Source: Nostocoides sp.
GTDB taxonomy: Bacteria > Actinomycetota > Actinomycetes > Actinomycetales > Dermatophilaceae
Length of the DNA: 64,000 nucleotides
NCBI GenBank assembly: GCA_016702415.1
Contig: JADJEA010000029.1
Span: 222,005-286,004, forward strand
Direction: 5' to 3'
A program made the translations under genes and the position numbers. Below are positions 17,321 to 25,423 of this stretch, one piece after another. Position 1 is the first letter of the stretch; each line of letters begins with the position of its first letter. The notes under the pieces are model-generated. The model did not search any database and had not been told where the DNA came from. It saw only the letters and a list, made by a program, of their open reading frames with translations.

Positions 17321-19054
17321 TCAGGCCGCCTCGTCCACCAGGGCCTGGGAGGCCACGATCTCGGCATACGTCGGACACGTCGCCAGGAGGTCGGTATGCC
17401 GACCGCTCCCCACGACCCGGCCGTCGTCGAGGACGACGATCAGGTCGGCGTCGATGATCGTCGAGACCCGCTGGGCGACGACGAGGACGGCGGCGTCCCG
17501 GGTATGCGGGCGCAGGGCCGCCCGCAGCCGGGCATCGGTCGCCACATCCAGGGCCGAGAACGCGTCGTCGAAGAGATAGACCCGAGGGCGGCGCACCAGG
17601 GCCCGCGCGATCGCGAGCCGCTGCCGCTGCCCCCCGGAAACATTGGTGCCGCCCTGGCTGATCGGGGCCTGCAGGCCCCCCGGCATCGCCGAGACGAAGT
17701 CGTCCGCCTGGGCGACCCGCAACGCCTCCCACAACTGGTCGTCGGTGGCGGTGGGGTCGCCATACCGGAGATTGCTCGCAACGGTGCCGCTGAAAAGGAA
17801 GGGCTTCTGCGGGATCAGCCCGATGCACCCCCACAGGTCGTCCAGCGATGCCTCGCGGATGTCGCGTCCGCCGAGGAGGACGGCGCCGCCGGTGACGTCG
17901 TAGAGCCGCGGGACGAGGTTGACCAGCGTCGTCTTGCCCGCGCCGGTCGAGCCGATGATCGCCGTCATGTGTCCGGTCTGAGCGGTGAAGGAGATGCCGC
18001 ACAGGACGGGCTGCTCGGCACCGGGATAGGCGAAGTCGACGTCGCGGAACTCCACCGAGAGGGGCCCGGCGGGGATCGGCCGCGGGTCGGCCGCGTCAAG
18101 GACGCTGGAACGGGTGTCGAGGACCTCGCGGATGCGTCCCGCCGACACCGCGGCCCGCGGGATCATCATCGACATCATCGTCCCGAACATGACCGACATG
18201 AGGATCTGCATGAGGTACTGCATGAACGCGGTCAGCGCCCCGATTTGCATCTGACCGGCGTCGACGCGCTTGGCGCCGAACCACCAGACCGCGACCGAGG
18301 CCGCGTTGAAGACGAGCATGACGAGCGGGAAGACCCGGGAGAAGAGCCGGCCGACCGCGACCGCGGTGCCGGTGTATGTCGTATTGGCCTCGTCGAAGCG
18401 TCGCTCCTCGAAGTCCTCCCGGACGAAGGCGCGGACCACCCGGATGCCGGTGATCTGTTCGCGCAGAATGCGGTTGACGGTGTCGACGCTCTCCTGCATG
18501 CGGCGGAACCACGGGAGCATCCGGGTGACGATGGATCCGACGATCACCCCGAGGAGGGGGACGGCGACGGCGACCAGCCACGACAGGCCGACGTCCTCAC
18601 GCAACGCCATGATGATGCCGCCGACCATCATGATCGGGATCGACACCATGAACATCAAGCCCATGTTGACGACGAGTTGCACCTGCTGGACGTCATTGGT
18701 GTTGCGGGAGATCAGCGTTGGCGCGCCAAAGCGCGACACCTCCTGCGCCGAGAATCCCGCGACCGTGCCGAAGACCTCGCCACGCAGGTCGCGGGCGATG
18801 CCGGCCGAGGTCGCGGAGGCATTCCGGGCGACCGTGATCGTCGCGACGATGTTGACGACCGAGACCGCCAGCATGATCGCGCCCAGCCGGAGAATGGCCC
18901 CGGTGTCCCCCTTCGCCACGCCGTCGTCGATGATCCTGCCGTTGAGGGACGGCAGATAAAGCGTCGTGATCGTCGAGACGAACTGGAGCAGGACGATGAC
19001 GGCGACGGAACCGGCATACGGCCGAAGATGCGACCGGATCAGTCTCCAGAGCAC
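17321..19054 (-). CDS. ABC exporter half-transporter, degenerate-Walker-B subunit
   Basis: A 577-residue ABCB-type half-transporter with six membrane helices (about 15-300) and an ATPase domain containing Walker A GSTGAGKTT and canonical signature NVSGGQRQR. Walker B reads VYLFDDAFSALD, where Asp replaces the catalytic Glu. Paired with the downstream subunit (ISAGE signature, intact Glu) this gives one consensus and one degenerate ATP site, the hallmark of heterodimeric exporters. GTG 19054 has AAAGGAGGGG 6 nt upstream and overlaps the 3' end of the TetR gene by 16 nt, so it is cotranscribed with its probable regulator. Confidence 0.94.
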   Translation of the reverse strand: MLWRLIRSHLRPYAGSVAVIVLLQFVSTITTLYLPSLNGRIIDDGVAKGDTGAILRLGAIMLAVSVVNIVATITVARNASATSAGIARDLRGEVFGTVAGFSAQEVSRFGAPTLISRNTNDVQQVQLVVNMGLMFMVSIPIMMVGGIIMALREDVGLSWLVAVAVPLLGVIVGSIVTRMLPWFRRMQESVDTVNRILREQITGIRVVRAFVREDFEERRFDEANTTYTGTAVAVGRLFSRVFPLVMLVFNAASVAVWWFGAKRVDAGQMQIGALTAFMQYLMQILMSVMFGTMMSMMIPRAAVSAGRIREVLDTRSSVLDAADPRPIPAGPLSVEFRDVDFAYPGAEQPVLCGISFTAQTGHMTAIIGSTGAGKTTLVNLVPRLYDVTGGAVLLGGRDIREASLDDLWGCIGLIPQKPFLFSGTVASNLRYGDPTATDDQLWEALRVAQADDFVSAMPGGLQAPISQGGTNVSGGQRQRLAIARALVRRPRVYLFDDAFSALDVATDARLRAALRPHTRDAAVLVVAQRVSTIIDADLIVVLDDGRVVGSGRHTDLLATCPTYAEIVASQALVDEAA

Positions 19055-19731
19055 GGCGGCCCCTCCTTTCTGGCCCCGTCCAGGACGAGGGACACGATCT
19101 CGGCGGCGGTCAGGGTGCGACCGTCGGTGATGTGGGGGTTGCTCCCCGAGAAGGCGAGTAACCGGACATAGCGCATCACCTCACGTGGCGTGAGCCGCAA
19201 TTCGTCGGTATGCCGCGCGAGCAGCCCCCGGTGGGCCTGCGCGATCCGCTCCAACCAGTCGGCGTGCACCTCGTGCTTCGGCGGCCCCTGCACCCCGAGG
19301 ACGGACAGCAGGCGGAAGACGTGGGCGAAGCGGTCGATCTGTAGTTGGGCCAGCCGGGTCAGGACGTCGTCGAGGCTGCCGCTGCCGTCGAGGCGTTCGA
19401 CGGCCTCGATATAGGGCTCCATGTCGAACGCCGCGGCCACGACCGCGTCGACGAGATCGTCTTTGGTGTCGAAGGCGCGAAAGACCGTCCCCTCGGCGAT
19501 TCCCGCGGCGTCGGCGATCTGTTTGGTCGTCACCGCCCGGCCGTGCTCGAGGACGAGCGGCAGCGCGGCCCGGACGATCGTGTCGCGGCGCTGCTGGGGA
19601 GCCATCGCCCGCGCCCGCGGTCGCGCCCCCCGGGCGGAGGCACCGCCTCGCGCCTCGGGCCGCGTCTCGGGCCGCGCCTCGGGCGGCGCGTGGGCCGGGG
19701 CTTGGGGCCGCGGGGGGAGAGCGGGGGTCAC
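19039..19731 (-). CDS. TetR-family transcriptional regulator, first gene of the ABC exporter operon
   Basis: A 230-residue regulator. After a Pro/Arg/Ala-rich N-terminal extension (about 40 residues, possibly not all translated), the TetR HTH appears as RDTIVRAALPLVLEHG then TTKQIADAAGIAEGTVFRAF and FDTKDDLVDAV. The C-terminal ligand domain has no recognisable specificity. GTG 19731 sits 8 nt after a TATACT -10, and a perfect 9+9 inverted repeat fills the promoter spacer, so autorepression of the TetR-ABC-ABC operon is likely. A later internal start (ATG 19605 region, MAPQQRRDTI) would give a more usual N-terminus. Confidence 0.9.
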   Translation of the reverse strand: MTPALPPRPQAPAHAPPEARPETRPEARGGASARGARPRARAMAPQQRRDTIVRAALPLVLEHGRAVTTKQIADAAGIAEGTVFRAFDTKDDLVDAVVAAAFDMEPYIEAVERLDGSGSLDDVLTRLAQLQIDRFAHVFRLLSVLGVQGPPKHEVHADWLERIAQAHRGLLARHTDELRLTPREVMRYVRLLAFSGSNPHITDGRTLTAAEIVSLVLDGARKEGPPCSGD

Positions 19732-19739
19732 GACCCGGG

Positions 19740-19768
19740 AGTATACGTGAGTGAGGACTCACTCACAA
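19740..19768 (-). promoter_or_regulatory. Promoter with TetR-type operator in the -35/-10 spacer
   Basis: On the minus strand, -35 TTGTGA (19768-19763), a 17-bp spacer, and -10 TATACT (19745-19740) precede the TetR GTG by 8 nt. A perfect inverted repeat GTGAGTGAG-GA-CTCACTCAC (19747-19766) occupies the spacer and touches the -35. This is exactly where a repressor would block RNA polymerase. The near-consensus promoter with a perfect palindrome is among the clearest regulatory sites in the window; the identity of the binding protein is inferred from adjacency. Confidence 0.85.
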
Positions 19769-19822
19769 TCGGAATGACGCCAACGCATCGGCCCTCGGCG
19801 ACGGGCCGGTTCCGAGACCCGG

Positions 19823-20230
19823 TCAGAGAGCCTGGGTGTCGATGCGGTCGAGGGCGGCACTCCAATGCGCGGCCAGCCAGTCACGGTCGACGTCGGCGGG
19901 CAAGTGGTCGTGGCGGATCTCCAGCTCGGTGGCGTCGCCGTCGGCCGGGCGGAGGTGCACATCGACCAGCGTGGCCGGCGCGTCGGTGCCGGCGTGCCAC
20001 GAGAAGCGGATCTGCTCCTGGGGATGGAAACTTCGGGTGACGCCGAAGGTGCCGTCAGCCGCATGCCAACTGGAGCCCTTGGCTCCGAGCTCGCCGCCCT
20101 CGCCCAGAAGCGCCTCGGCGCCATGCGGGGCCATGAGCGCGCCCCACACGCTGGAGACCGGGTGCGCCAGCACGCGGCTGACCGACACGACATCCGTGTC
20201 GGTCGCGGTCCCTTCTGCTGTGTTCGTCAT
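19823..20230 (-). CDS. SRPBCC (AHSA1-like/START-fold) domain protein
   Basis: A 135-residue protein with the SRPBCC ligand-binding fold: VVSVSRVLAHPVSSVWGAL at the N-terminus, GGELGAKGSSWHAADGTFG in the middle, PQEQIRFSWHAG, and the long C-terminal helix HLPADVDRDWLAAHWSAALD. Such proteins bind hydrophobic ligands or act as AHSA1-like stress proteins. ATG 20230 follows AGGAAGG at 10 nt. It lies just upstream of the TetR-ABC operon in the same direction, separated by 91 nt containing the TetR promoter, so it is probably an independent unit. No specific ligand can be named. Confidence 0.85.
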   Translation of the reverse strand: MTNTAEGTATDTDVVSVSRVLAHPVSSVWGALMAPHGAEALLGEGGELGAKGSSWHAADGTFGVTRSFHPQEQIRFSWHAGTDAPATLVDVHLRPADGDATELEIRHDHLPADVDRDWLAAHWSAALDRIDTQAL

Positions 20231-20379
20231 CGAACCAGACCTTCCTACACCGGAATGATGGGTGGCCGGCCGGTGGCGACCGGTCACGTCGTCCGACATT
20301 ACCCGCGCCCGGCGACAACGGGGAATGGAGGGAACCAACCGGTCCACGGCGACGTCAAAACACCAACCAGGAGGTCCCC

Positions 20380-21354
20380 ATGACGCACGCGACGACTCGC
20401 CCTTCCCGCCGCACGGCCCTGCTCGCCGGGCTCGGGCCGCTGGTGCTCCTCGCGGCCTGCGGAAGCCAGCACGCCGGCTCCGGCACCGCCGCGTCGGCCG
20501 CCGGCAGTGGCGCCGGCAGTGGCGCCGGCACCGGCGCTGGCAACGGCACCGGAAGTGGCACGGGCACGGACTCCGCCGGTGCGGCCCGGTTCGCCGACCG
20601 GGCGGCCACGGTCGCGCAGAAGCTGCGTGCCGCGGGGGTGCCCGCGGCATACTCGACGGGTTTGGTCCTGCTCGGCGAGCGGGTCACCTGGCCCGGGTTC
20701 ACCGACGACCTGGCCAAGCAGGGGGCCATGGACGGGCGTGGGGTGCTGACCCTGCCCACGGTCACGATGCCGAAGACCCAGAGGGTCACCCTCCCCGACG
20801 GTACGACCGCGACCCTGCCCCTCCAGACCGCTGCGGCGGCGGCCGGCGAGGCGATCCCGCAACCGTGCGGGGCCACCGAGCGATGCAGCCTCTCCCTCGA
20901 CCACGCGAGCCTGACGACCCGGCCCATGGTGACCAACCGCGGGACCCTCGACCTCCCGGCCTGGAAGTTCACCGGGGGCGGGCTCGACGGGGCGCTCTAC
21001 GTCGTGGCGGTGGCCGCGGCGGACCTGGGTGGGGTGTCCGCACCCGACCTCGGGCTGCCTCATGACACCCGGCTCGCGCCGGCGCAGAGCCTCGGAGCCG
21101 TCACCGACACCTCCCTCGGGTTCGTCGTCGGGACGGGCTCGTGCGACACGGACCTGGTGCCCCGCGTCGTGGAGTATGCCGACCTCGTCGTCGTCGGTGG
21201 CAGCATCCAGCCCCCGTCGGGTGCCTGCGATGCCGCGATGCGCCTCCAGAGTGTGACGGTGCCGCTGACCGCACCGCTGCGTGGGCGGCCCGTGGTCGAC
21301 ATCCTCTCGGGGACGATCCTGCTGCCGACCCCGCACCCGCTGGGCACTTCCTGA
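20380..21354 (+). CDS. Secreted lipoprotein of unknown function
   Basis: A 324-residue predicted lipoprotein. The N-terminus has basic residues (TRPSRRT), a hydrophobic core LLAGLGPLVLLAA and the lipobox LLAAC, giving lipidated Cys at position 27. A Gly/Ser/Thr/Ala low-complexity linker follows (about 30-65). The folded part contains two cysteines in IPQPCGATERCSLSL and two more in GTGSCDTDLV and PPSGACDAAM, likely disulfide-bonded outside the membrane. GGAGG precedes the ATG with a 5-nt spacer. No family is recognised; an outer-surface binding role is only a guess. Confidence 0.75.
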   Translation: MTHATTRPSRRTALLAGLGPLVLLAACGSQHAGSGTAASAAGSGAGSGAGTGAGNGTGSGTGTDSAGAARFADRAATVAQKLRAAGVPAAYSTGLVLLGERVTWPGFTDDLAKQGAMDGRGVLTLPTVTMPKTQRVTLPDGTTATLPLQTAAAAAGEAIPQPCGATERCSLSLDHASLTTRPMVTNRGTLDLPAWKFTGGGLDGALYVVAVAAADLGGVSAPDLGLPHDTRLAPAQSLGAVTDTSLGFVVGTGSCDTDLVPRVVEYADLVVVGGSIQPPSGACDAAMRLQSVTVPLTAPLRGRPVVDILSGTILLPTPHPLGTS

Positions 21355-21396
21355 GCGGGCGGCTGCTCCCTCGGAGCCCTCGTCGCCCCAACCCCG

Positions 21397-22287
21397 TCAC
21401 TCGACGGGCTTGACCGCCTCGACGAGATAGCGGGTGGCGTGGGTGACGAGGGAACCCTCGCTGCGGATCTGCTCGTGGAGGAGGGCGAGGCGCGCGGCAT
21501 ACCGCTCGACACTGAAATCGGGGACCCACCAGATGAGTTTGCGAAGGGTGTAGACCACCGCGGCCACGTCACGAAACTCCAACCGCAGGCGGGTATGCCG
21601 CACATCCACGACATCGAGTCCGGCATCCCGGGCAGCGGCGATGGTGTGGTCGAGGTGGCCGAGCGAGCGGGTGATCCCCGCGCCGAGGAAATGCTCGACG
21701 AGCTCGAAACCACCGGCCGGGCCCAGATGCTGCGCGAGATAGGCCCCGCCCGGGGTGAGCACCCGCGCGATCTCCTGGAACAGCGTCTCGCGCGGATGTA
21801 GCGCCGACACCAACTCAAAAGTATTGTCCCCGAACGGAAGTGGCTCCTCCTCGGAATGCCGGACGACCCACACCCCGAGGGGCTCGAGGCTGCTGCGCGC
21901 CGAGCGCAGGTCCTCCACATCGCCCTCGGTCACCACCATGTGGTCGGGCAGGTCCTCCAGTTGCGCCAGCCGGGAACCGTCACCGGTTTGGAGGTCGAGC
22001 GCACTGTCGAGCCGCGAGAGCCGGTCGCCGAGAACCTCATCGAACTCGCCCGTCGTCGTCCCATGGCCGCCCCAGGCGAAGAGCCGGGCGAGATCCCAGT
22101 GGATATCCGCCCGCTCCCCGGCCGCGAGGAGTTGTGCGAAGGAGGGCACCAACGCAACATACGACCGGTATGCCGCCCACACTCGCCTTCCCGGTGTGCC
22201 CTGGGCCACCCCGGCGGCGCTTCGGGCGAGATATCCGCCACATTCGGCGTCCGCAAATGCCGTTTCCGGTCCGCAATCGAACCGCAT
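21397..22287 (-). CDS. SAM-dependent methyltransferase-like protein
   Basis: A 296-residue protein resembling class I methyltransferases. LDLQTGDGSRL (about residues 100-110) corresponds to motif I (usually DLGTGxG), VVTEGDVEDLRSAR to motif II, EEPLPFGDNTFELVSALHP to the catalytic-loop region, and EIARVLTPGGAYLAQHLG to the post-III strand. The Gly-rich loop is altered (QTGDG), so cofactor binding should be tested. ATG 22287 is used; a TTG at 22332 in frame is less likely. Its start codon overlaps the -10 element of the divergent GNAT gene, so the two promoters may interfere. Confidence 0.75.
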   Translation of the reverse strand: MRFDCGPETAFADAECGGYLARSAAGVAQGTPGRRVWAAYRSYVALVPSFAQLLAAGERADIHWDLARLFAWGGHGTTTGEFDEVLGDRLSRLDSALDLQTGDGSRLAQLEDLPDHMVVTEGDVEDLRSARSSLEPLGVWVVRHSEEEPLPFGDNTFELVSALHPRETLFQEIARVLTPGGAYLAQHLGPAGGFELVEHFLGAGITRSLGHLDHTIAAARDAGLDVVDVRHTRLRLEFRDVAAVVYTLRKLIWWVPDFSVERYAARLALLHEQIRSEGSLVTHATRYLVEAVKPVE

Positions 22288-22292
22288 AGGGT
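22287..22292 (+). promoter_or_regulatory. Leaderless -10 element TAGGGT for the GNAT gene
   Basis: TAGGGT, 6 nt, then GTG 22299. The element overlaps the ATG (22287-22285, minus strand) of the divergent methyltransferase gene, so the two starts are only 11 bp apart. Confidence 0.55.
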
Positions 22293-22298
22293 GCCCAG

Positions 22299-22886
22299 GT
22301 GACAGCGCAACGACCTCCACGGGGGCGCCCAACGCTGCATACCCGCCGGTTGGAACTGCGGCCGATGAGCTGGGACGACCTCGACGACCTGACGGCGCTC
22401 GACGCCGACCCCGAGGTCATGCGCTTCCTCGGAGCACCGCGGACTCGGGCCGAGGTCGTCGAGCTGATGCCCGGGCGACTCTCGCCGTCCGAGGATGCGA
22501 TCGGGCTCGGATTCTGGTGCGGCATCGAAGCCGGTGCCGAGGTCGAGCCGCGGGATCGTGGCCGCTTCGCGGGGTGGTGGTGTCTGAGCCTGGAGGGGCC
22601 AGGGCTCGCCGAACTCGGCTATCGGCTCCACCGGCACGCCTGGGGCCGGGGCCTGGCTGTCGAGGGCTCGGCGGCGCTTCTTGAGCACGGGTTCGCGACC
22701 GTCGGGTTGGAGCGCATCATCGCCACGACGATGACGGTCAACGCGGGATCGCGAGGCGTCATGCGGCGGTTGGGGATGCGGCATACGGCCACGGAGGTCC
22801 TCACCTGGGCGGACCCGCTGCCGGACGCCGACCAGGGCGAGGTGAGCTACGAGATCACCCGGGCGGAGTGGGCCGCGGCTCGGTGA
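22299..22886 (+). CDS. GNAT-family N-acetyltransferase (RimJ/RimL-like)
   Basis: A 195-residue acetyltransferase. Features of the RimJ/RimL-type GNAT group are visible: LHTRRLELRPMSWDDLDDL at the N-terminus, the acetyl-CoA loop region ELGYRLHRHAWGRGLAVEGS (RxxWGxGxA), and TMTVNAGSRGVMRRLGMRHT (N-x-x-S-x-x-x-x-x-x-x-G). Such enzymes acetylate ribosomal protein termini or small molecules; the substrate is unknown. The start is GTG with no Shine-Dalgarno sequence but a -10 element 6 nt upstream, consistent with a leaderless mRNA. Its 3' end overlaps the convergent decarboxylase gene by 32 bp. Confidence 0.88.
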   Translation: MTAQRPPRGRPTLHTRRLELRPMSWDDLDDLTALDADPEVMRFLGAPRTRAEVVELMPGRLSPSEDAIGLGFWCGIEAGAEVEPRDRGRFAGWWCLSLEGPGLAELGYRLHRHAWGRGLAVEGSAALLEHGFATVGLERIIATTMTVNAGSRGVMRRLGMRHTATEVLTWADPLPDADQGEVSYEITRAEWAAAR

Positions 22887-24294
22887 CGGCGAGGAGGGTG
22901 TCCAGGCGCGGGTCGGCGGCATACGCGATCCGGACCCCGGCCGCCCGGGCGGACGCCAAGGCGTCGAGGGCCGCCGCGGTGATGCGCTCCCCCGGGGCGA
23001 GGACGGGGATTCCGGGGGGATAGGGCGCGACGAGTTCGGCGGCGATGCGGCCCAGCGCCGCTCCCAGGGGCACCGGCTCGCGCGCAGCGAAGAAGGCGTC
23101 CCGGGGCGTCATCGCCTGATCGGGCACTACGCCGTATGCCGCCGCCCCCACCGCCCGCGGCACACCCCGGTGCCGCTCGATGCTCGCGACGAGGGCGTCC
23201 AGGAGCCGCTCGATGTCGGCGGCCGTGTCGGCCAGGGTCACCATCGCGACCAGCGTGTCCCTGTCGGCCATTTCGACGGGCATTCGCGCGGCAAGGAGGT
23301 CATCCTCGACGAAATTGCCGTCTGCACCGGTCCCGCCGAGGACGATTGCCAGTTTGAGTGGATCGACCCCGGGCCCGTCGAGCACGAGCAACCCGGGCAC
23401 TCCGTGGAGACGCGTCCGGGCGGAGGCGACCATGCGGAGTGTCGCGTCGAGCAGGACCCGGCCGTCGCGCTGGAGCAGCGCCCGCGAGGCGTCGATACTC
23501 GCGAGGATCGCCCCGGACGGGCTCGTCGTATGGATGGCGTCGACGGCCGCGTGGAGTCTGGCCGGGTCGACCCGCGGTCCCTTGGCGAGCACGATTGCCG
23601 CCTGGCTCCACGCCGGAAGGGTCTTGTGGGCGGAGGTGACGACGGCGTCGGCGCCCCGGGCGAGCGGATGGTCGGGCAGGTCGGGGTGGAACCCGAAGTG
23701 GGCCGCCCACGCGGCGTCCACCAGGAGCGGGATGCCCGCTCGATGGGTGACCTCGGCGCAGGTGTCCAGATCCCCGGTGGTGCCGACATACGCCGGGTCG
23801 GTGAGATGGACGGCGACGACATCGGGATGCGCGGCGAGGACGCCAGCCAGCCGCTCCGGAGAAATGGGACTGGGCAGGCCGGTCCGGGAATCGACGTCGG
23901 GGGTGACCCAGACCGGCTCCAGCCCGGCGAGGACGAGCGCGGACACCATGGACCGATGGGCGTTGCGGGACACCACGATCCGGTCGCCGGGCCGACCCAC
24001 GGCCAGGGCCAGGGCCTGGTTGCCGTGGGTGGAGCCGCCCACGGAGAAGCGGCATAGGTCGCCGCCCCAGAGGTCGGCGGCCCGGCGTTCGGCGTCGGCC
24101 AGGGTGGCGCGCGTGAGTTTCATCGTGTCGAGGCCGGCATAGAGCGGAATGTCCCCGGCGATGACATCCCCGACCAGGTCGAGGCGATGCTTGTGCCCGG
24201 GAATGGTGAACGGATGATCCCCGCGCTCGCGGAACTCCAGCCACGCATCCAGGAGCGGGGCCTCGGCGCGCAGGGCGCGTGGGTCGGTCGGCAC
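22855..24294 (-). CDS. Orn/Lys/Arg decarboxylase-family PLP enzyme
   Basis: A 479-residue fold-type I PLP enzyme of the Orn/Lys/Arg decarboxylase major domain. Seen: FTIPGHKHR (residues about 29-37), GGSTHGNQALALA, the PLP ring Asp in LLVDAAWAAHFGF, and SAHKTLPAWSQA, with Lys224 as the Schiff-base lysine. A C-terminal domain ends near PYPPGIPVLAPGE, typical of this group. The N-terminal wing domain of the large inducible enzymes is absent, as in the short actinobacterial and Bacillus SpeA/YaaO-like forms. A polyamine or related amine product is likely but the amino-acid substrate is not determined. The start is GTG 24294. Confidence 0.9.
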   Translation of the reverse strand: MPTDPRALRAEAPLLDAWLEFRERGDHPFTIPGHKHRLDLVGDVIAGDIPLYAGLDTMKLTRATLADAERRAADLWGGDLCRFSVGGSTHGNQALALAVGRPGDRIVVSRNAHRSMVSALVLAGLEPVWVTPDVDSRTGLPSPISPERLAGVLAAHPDVVAVHLTDPAYVGTTGDLDTCAEVTHRAGIPLLVDAAWAAHFGFHPDLPDHPLARGADAVVTSAHKTLPAWSQAAIVLAKGPRVDPARLHAAVDAIHTTSPSGAILASIDASRALLQRDGRVLLDATLRMVASARTRLHGVPGLLVLDGPGVDPLKLAIVLGGTGADGNFVEDDLLAARMPVEMADRDTLVAMVTLADTAADIERLLDALVASIERHRGVPRAVGAAAYGVVPDQAMTPRDAFFAAREPVPLGAALGRIAAELVAPYPPGIPVLAPGERITAAALDALASARAAGVRIAYAADPRLDTLLAVTEPRPTPPG

Positions 24295-24357
24295 GTCCCC
24301 AGTCTCGCGTGCCGAGCCTGGCCCTCCGCTGCGCAGCGAAGGAGTGTCTTGCGGTGC

Positions 24358-24410
24358 GGTTGGGTCGCGGGGCTGGGTCGCGCGGTTGGGTCGCGAGGTT
24401 GGGGTCGCTT
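24358..24410. repeat. Four tandem 13-14-bp units
   Basis: GGTTGGGTCGCGG-like units at 24358, 24371, 24384 and 24397 lie in the gap between the decarboxylase start and the next gene's stop. A perfect 12-bp palindrome CGCTGCGCAGCG (24327-24338) lies between them and the decarboxylase start codon and could be an operator. Confidence 0.7.
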
Positions 24411-24463
24411 GGGCTGCGTCGGTCGCGAGGACTGCGGTGCCGCGTCCAACCCCGCGGGTCCCC

Positions 24464-25423
24464 TCAGAACGTCGCCGTCCCGGCCACGGACCCCCCGTCG
24501 TCCGGGCCCTCGGCGGCGGCCAACCGCGCGGCGGCCTGCTGCCGGGCCTTGACCGCCGCCGCCACCGTCGCCCGGGCCCGCGCGTCGACCTCGAACGCCT
24601 CGGCCAGTTCGCGCTCGACCGCCGCGAGTTCGTCGGCGAGGGCGGCCGCGCGCTCCTTGAGCGCGTCCACCCGCGCGCTGGAGTCGGTCACCTCCCGCCG
24701 TGCGGCGCTCACCACCTGCGCCGCCTCGGCGTATGCCGCGGCCGCCTCCCCGATGAGGCGCTCCCGATCCTCGGGGTCGGCAGGGGGAGGCGTCGGCTCG
24801 GGTTCCTCCGGCACGTCCGGTTGCTCAGGCACGTCCGGTTGCTCCGGCTCTTGGGCGTCGGCCATCTGGGAGACCTCTGCCATCCCGGGGATCACCCGGA
24901 GGATGACCCCGCCCTCGGTGCGAACGACGGCATCCGAGAGGTCGACCTCCCCGAATCCCGAATAGCTCAGCGCCCGAGTCAGGTGCCCGGCCAAGACCGC
25001 CTCGGTCGCCTCCGAACTCGCGATGGCCGCGATGATCGTCTCTCGAATCTCCTCGGCGGCAACCGAACTCAGGCTCGAGTCGACCGCCCGCGCCACCTCC
25101 TCGGCGGCGCTGATCCAGTCGGCGAGGAGGGCATCCCGGGCGGGCCGCAGCGCGGTCAGGGTCTTCCCGTGGAGGATCGCCTGGGCGGAGCGCAGCTGTT
25201 CGCCCACGGACACCAGCCGCTCGGTCAGATCGGGTCGCGACCGGACCACGGCATTGATCACGGCTGCGGCGACACTCGGCTTGCGCAGCTTGCCGATCCG
25301 GCCAGCGAGGTCGCGGTCCTTCTCGGCCCGGGCCTGGGCGACCAACCGCGTCCGGGTGGCCATGAACTGCGCGGGGGGAGCGGCATACACCTCCTCGACG
25401 GCGCCCTCGAGGGTGACCGGCAT
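24464..25423 (-). CDS. Conserved hypothetical coiled-coil protein
   Basis: A 319-residue soluble protein without recognised catalytic motifs. The first half (1-180) is a helical domain of the kind widely conserved in actinobacteria, with KLRKPSVAAAVINAVVR, QLRSAQAILHGKTLTALRPA and TRALSYSGFGEVDLSDAV. A Pro/Glu hinge follows with a duplicated PEQPDV element. The last 100 residues are a long Ala/Glu/Arg-rich coiled coil (VSAARREVTDSSARVDALKE and onward). ATG 25423 overlaps the stop of the SGNH hydrolase gene as TGATG, so it is cotranslated with it. Function unknown. Confidence 0.75.
   Translation of the reverse strand: MPVTLEGAVEEVYAAPPAQFMATRTRLVAQARAEKDRDLAGRIGKLRKPSVAAAVINAVVRSRPDLTERLVSVGEQLRSAQAILHGKTLTALRPARDALLADWISAAEEVARAVDSSLSSVAAEEIRETIIAAIASSEATEAVLAGHLTRALSYSGFGEVDLSDAVVRTEGGVILRVIPGMAEVSQMADAQEPEQPDVPEQPDVPEEPEPTPPPADPEDRERLIGEAAAAYAEAAQVVSAARREVTDSSARVDALKERAAALADELAAVERELAEAFEVDARARATVAAAVKARQQAAARLAAAEGPDDGGSVAGTATF

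Noticed and set aside
15274..17457. Long plus-strand ORF (727 codons), and similar ones at 17162-19171 and 41642-43255
   Set aside because: These are high-GC shadow frames of the ABC exporter and phenol hydroxylase genes; translations are low in conserved motifs.
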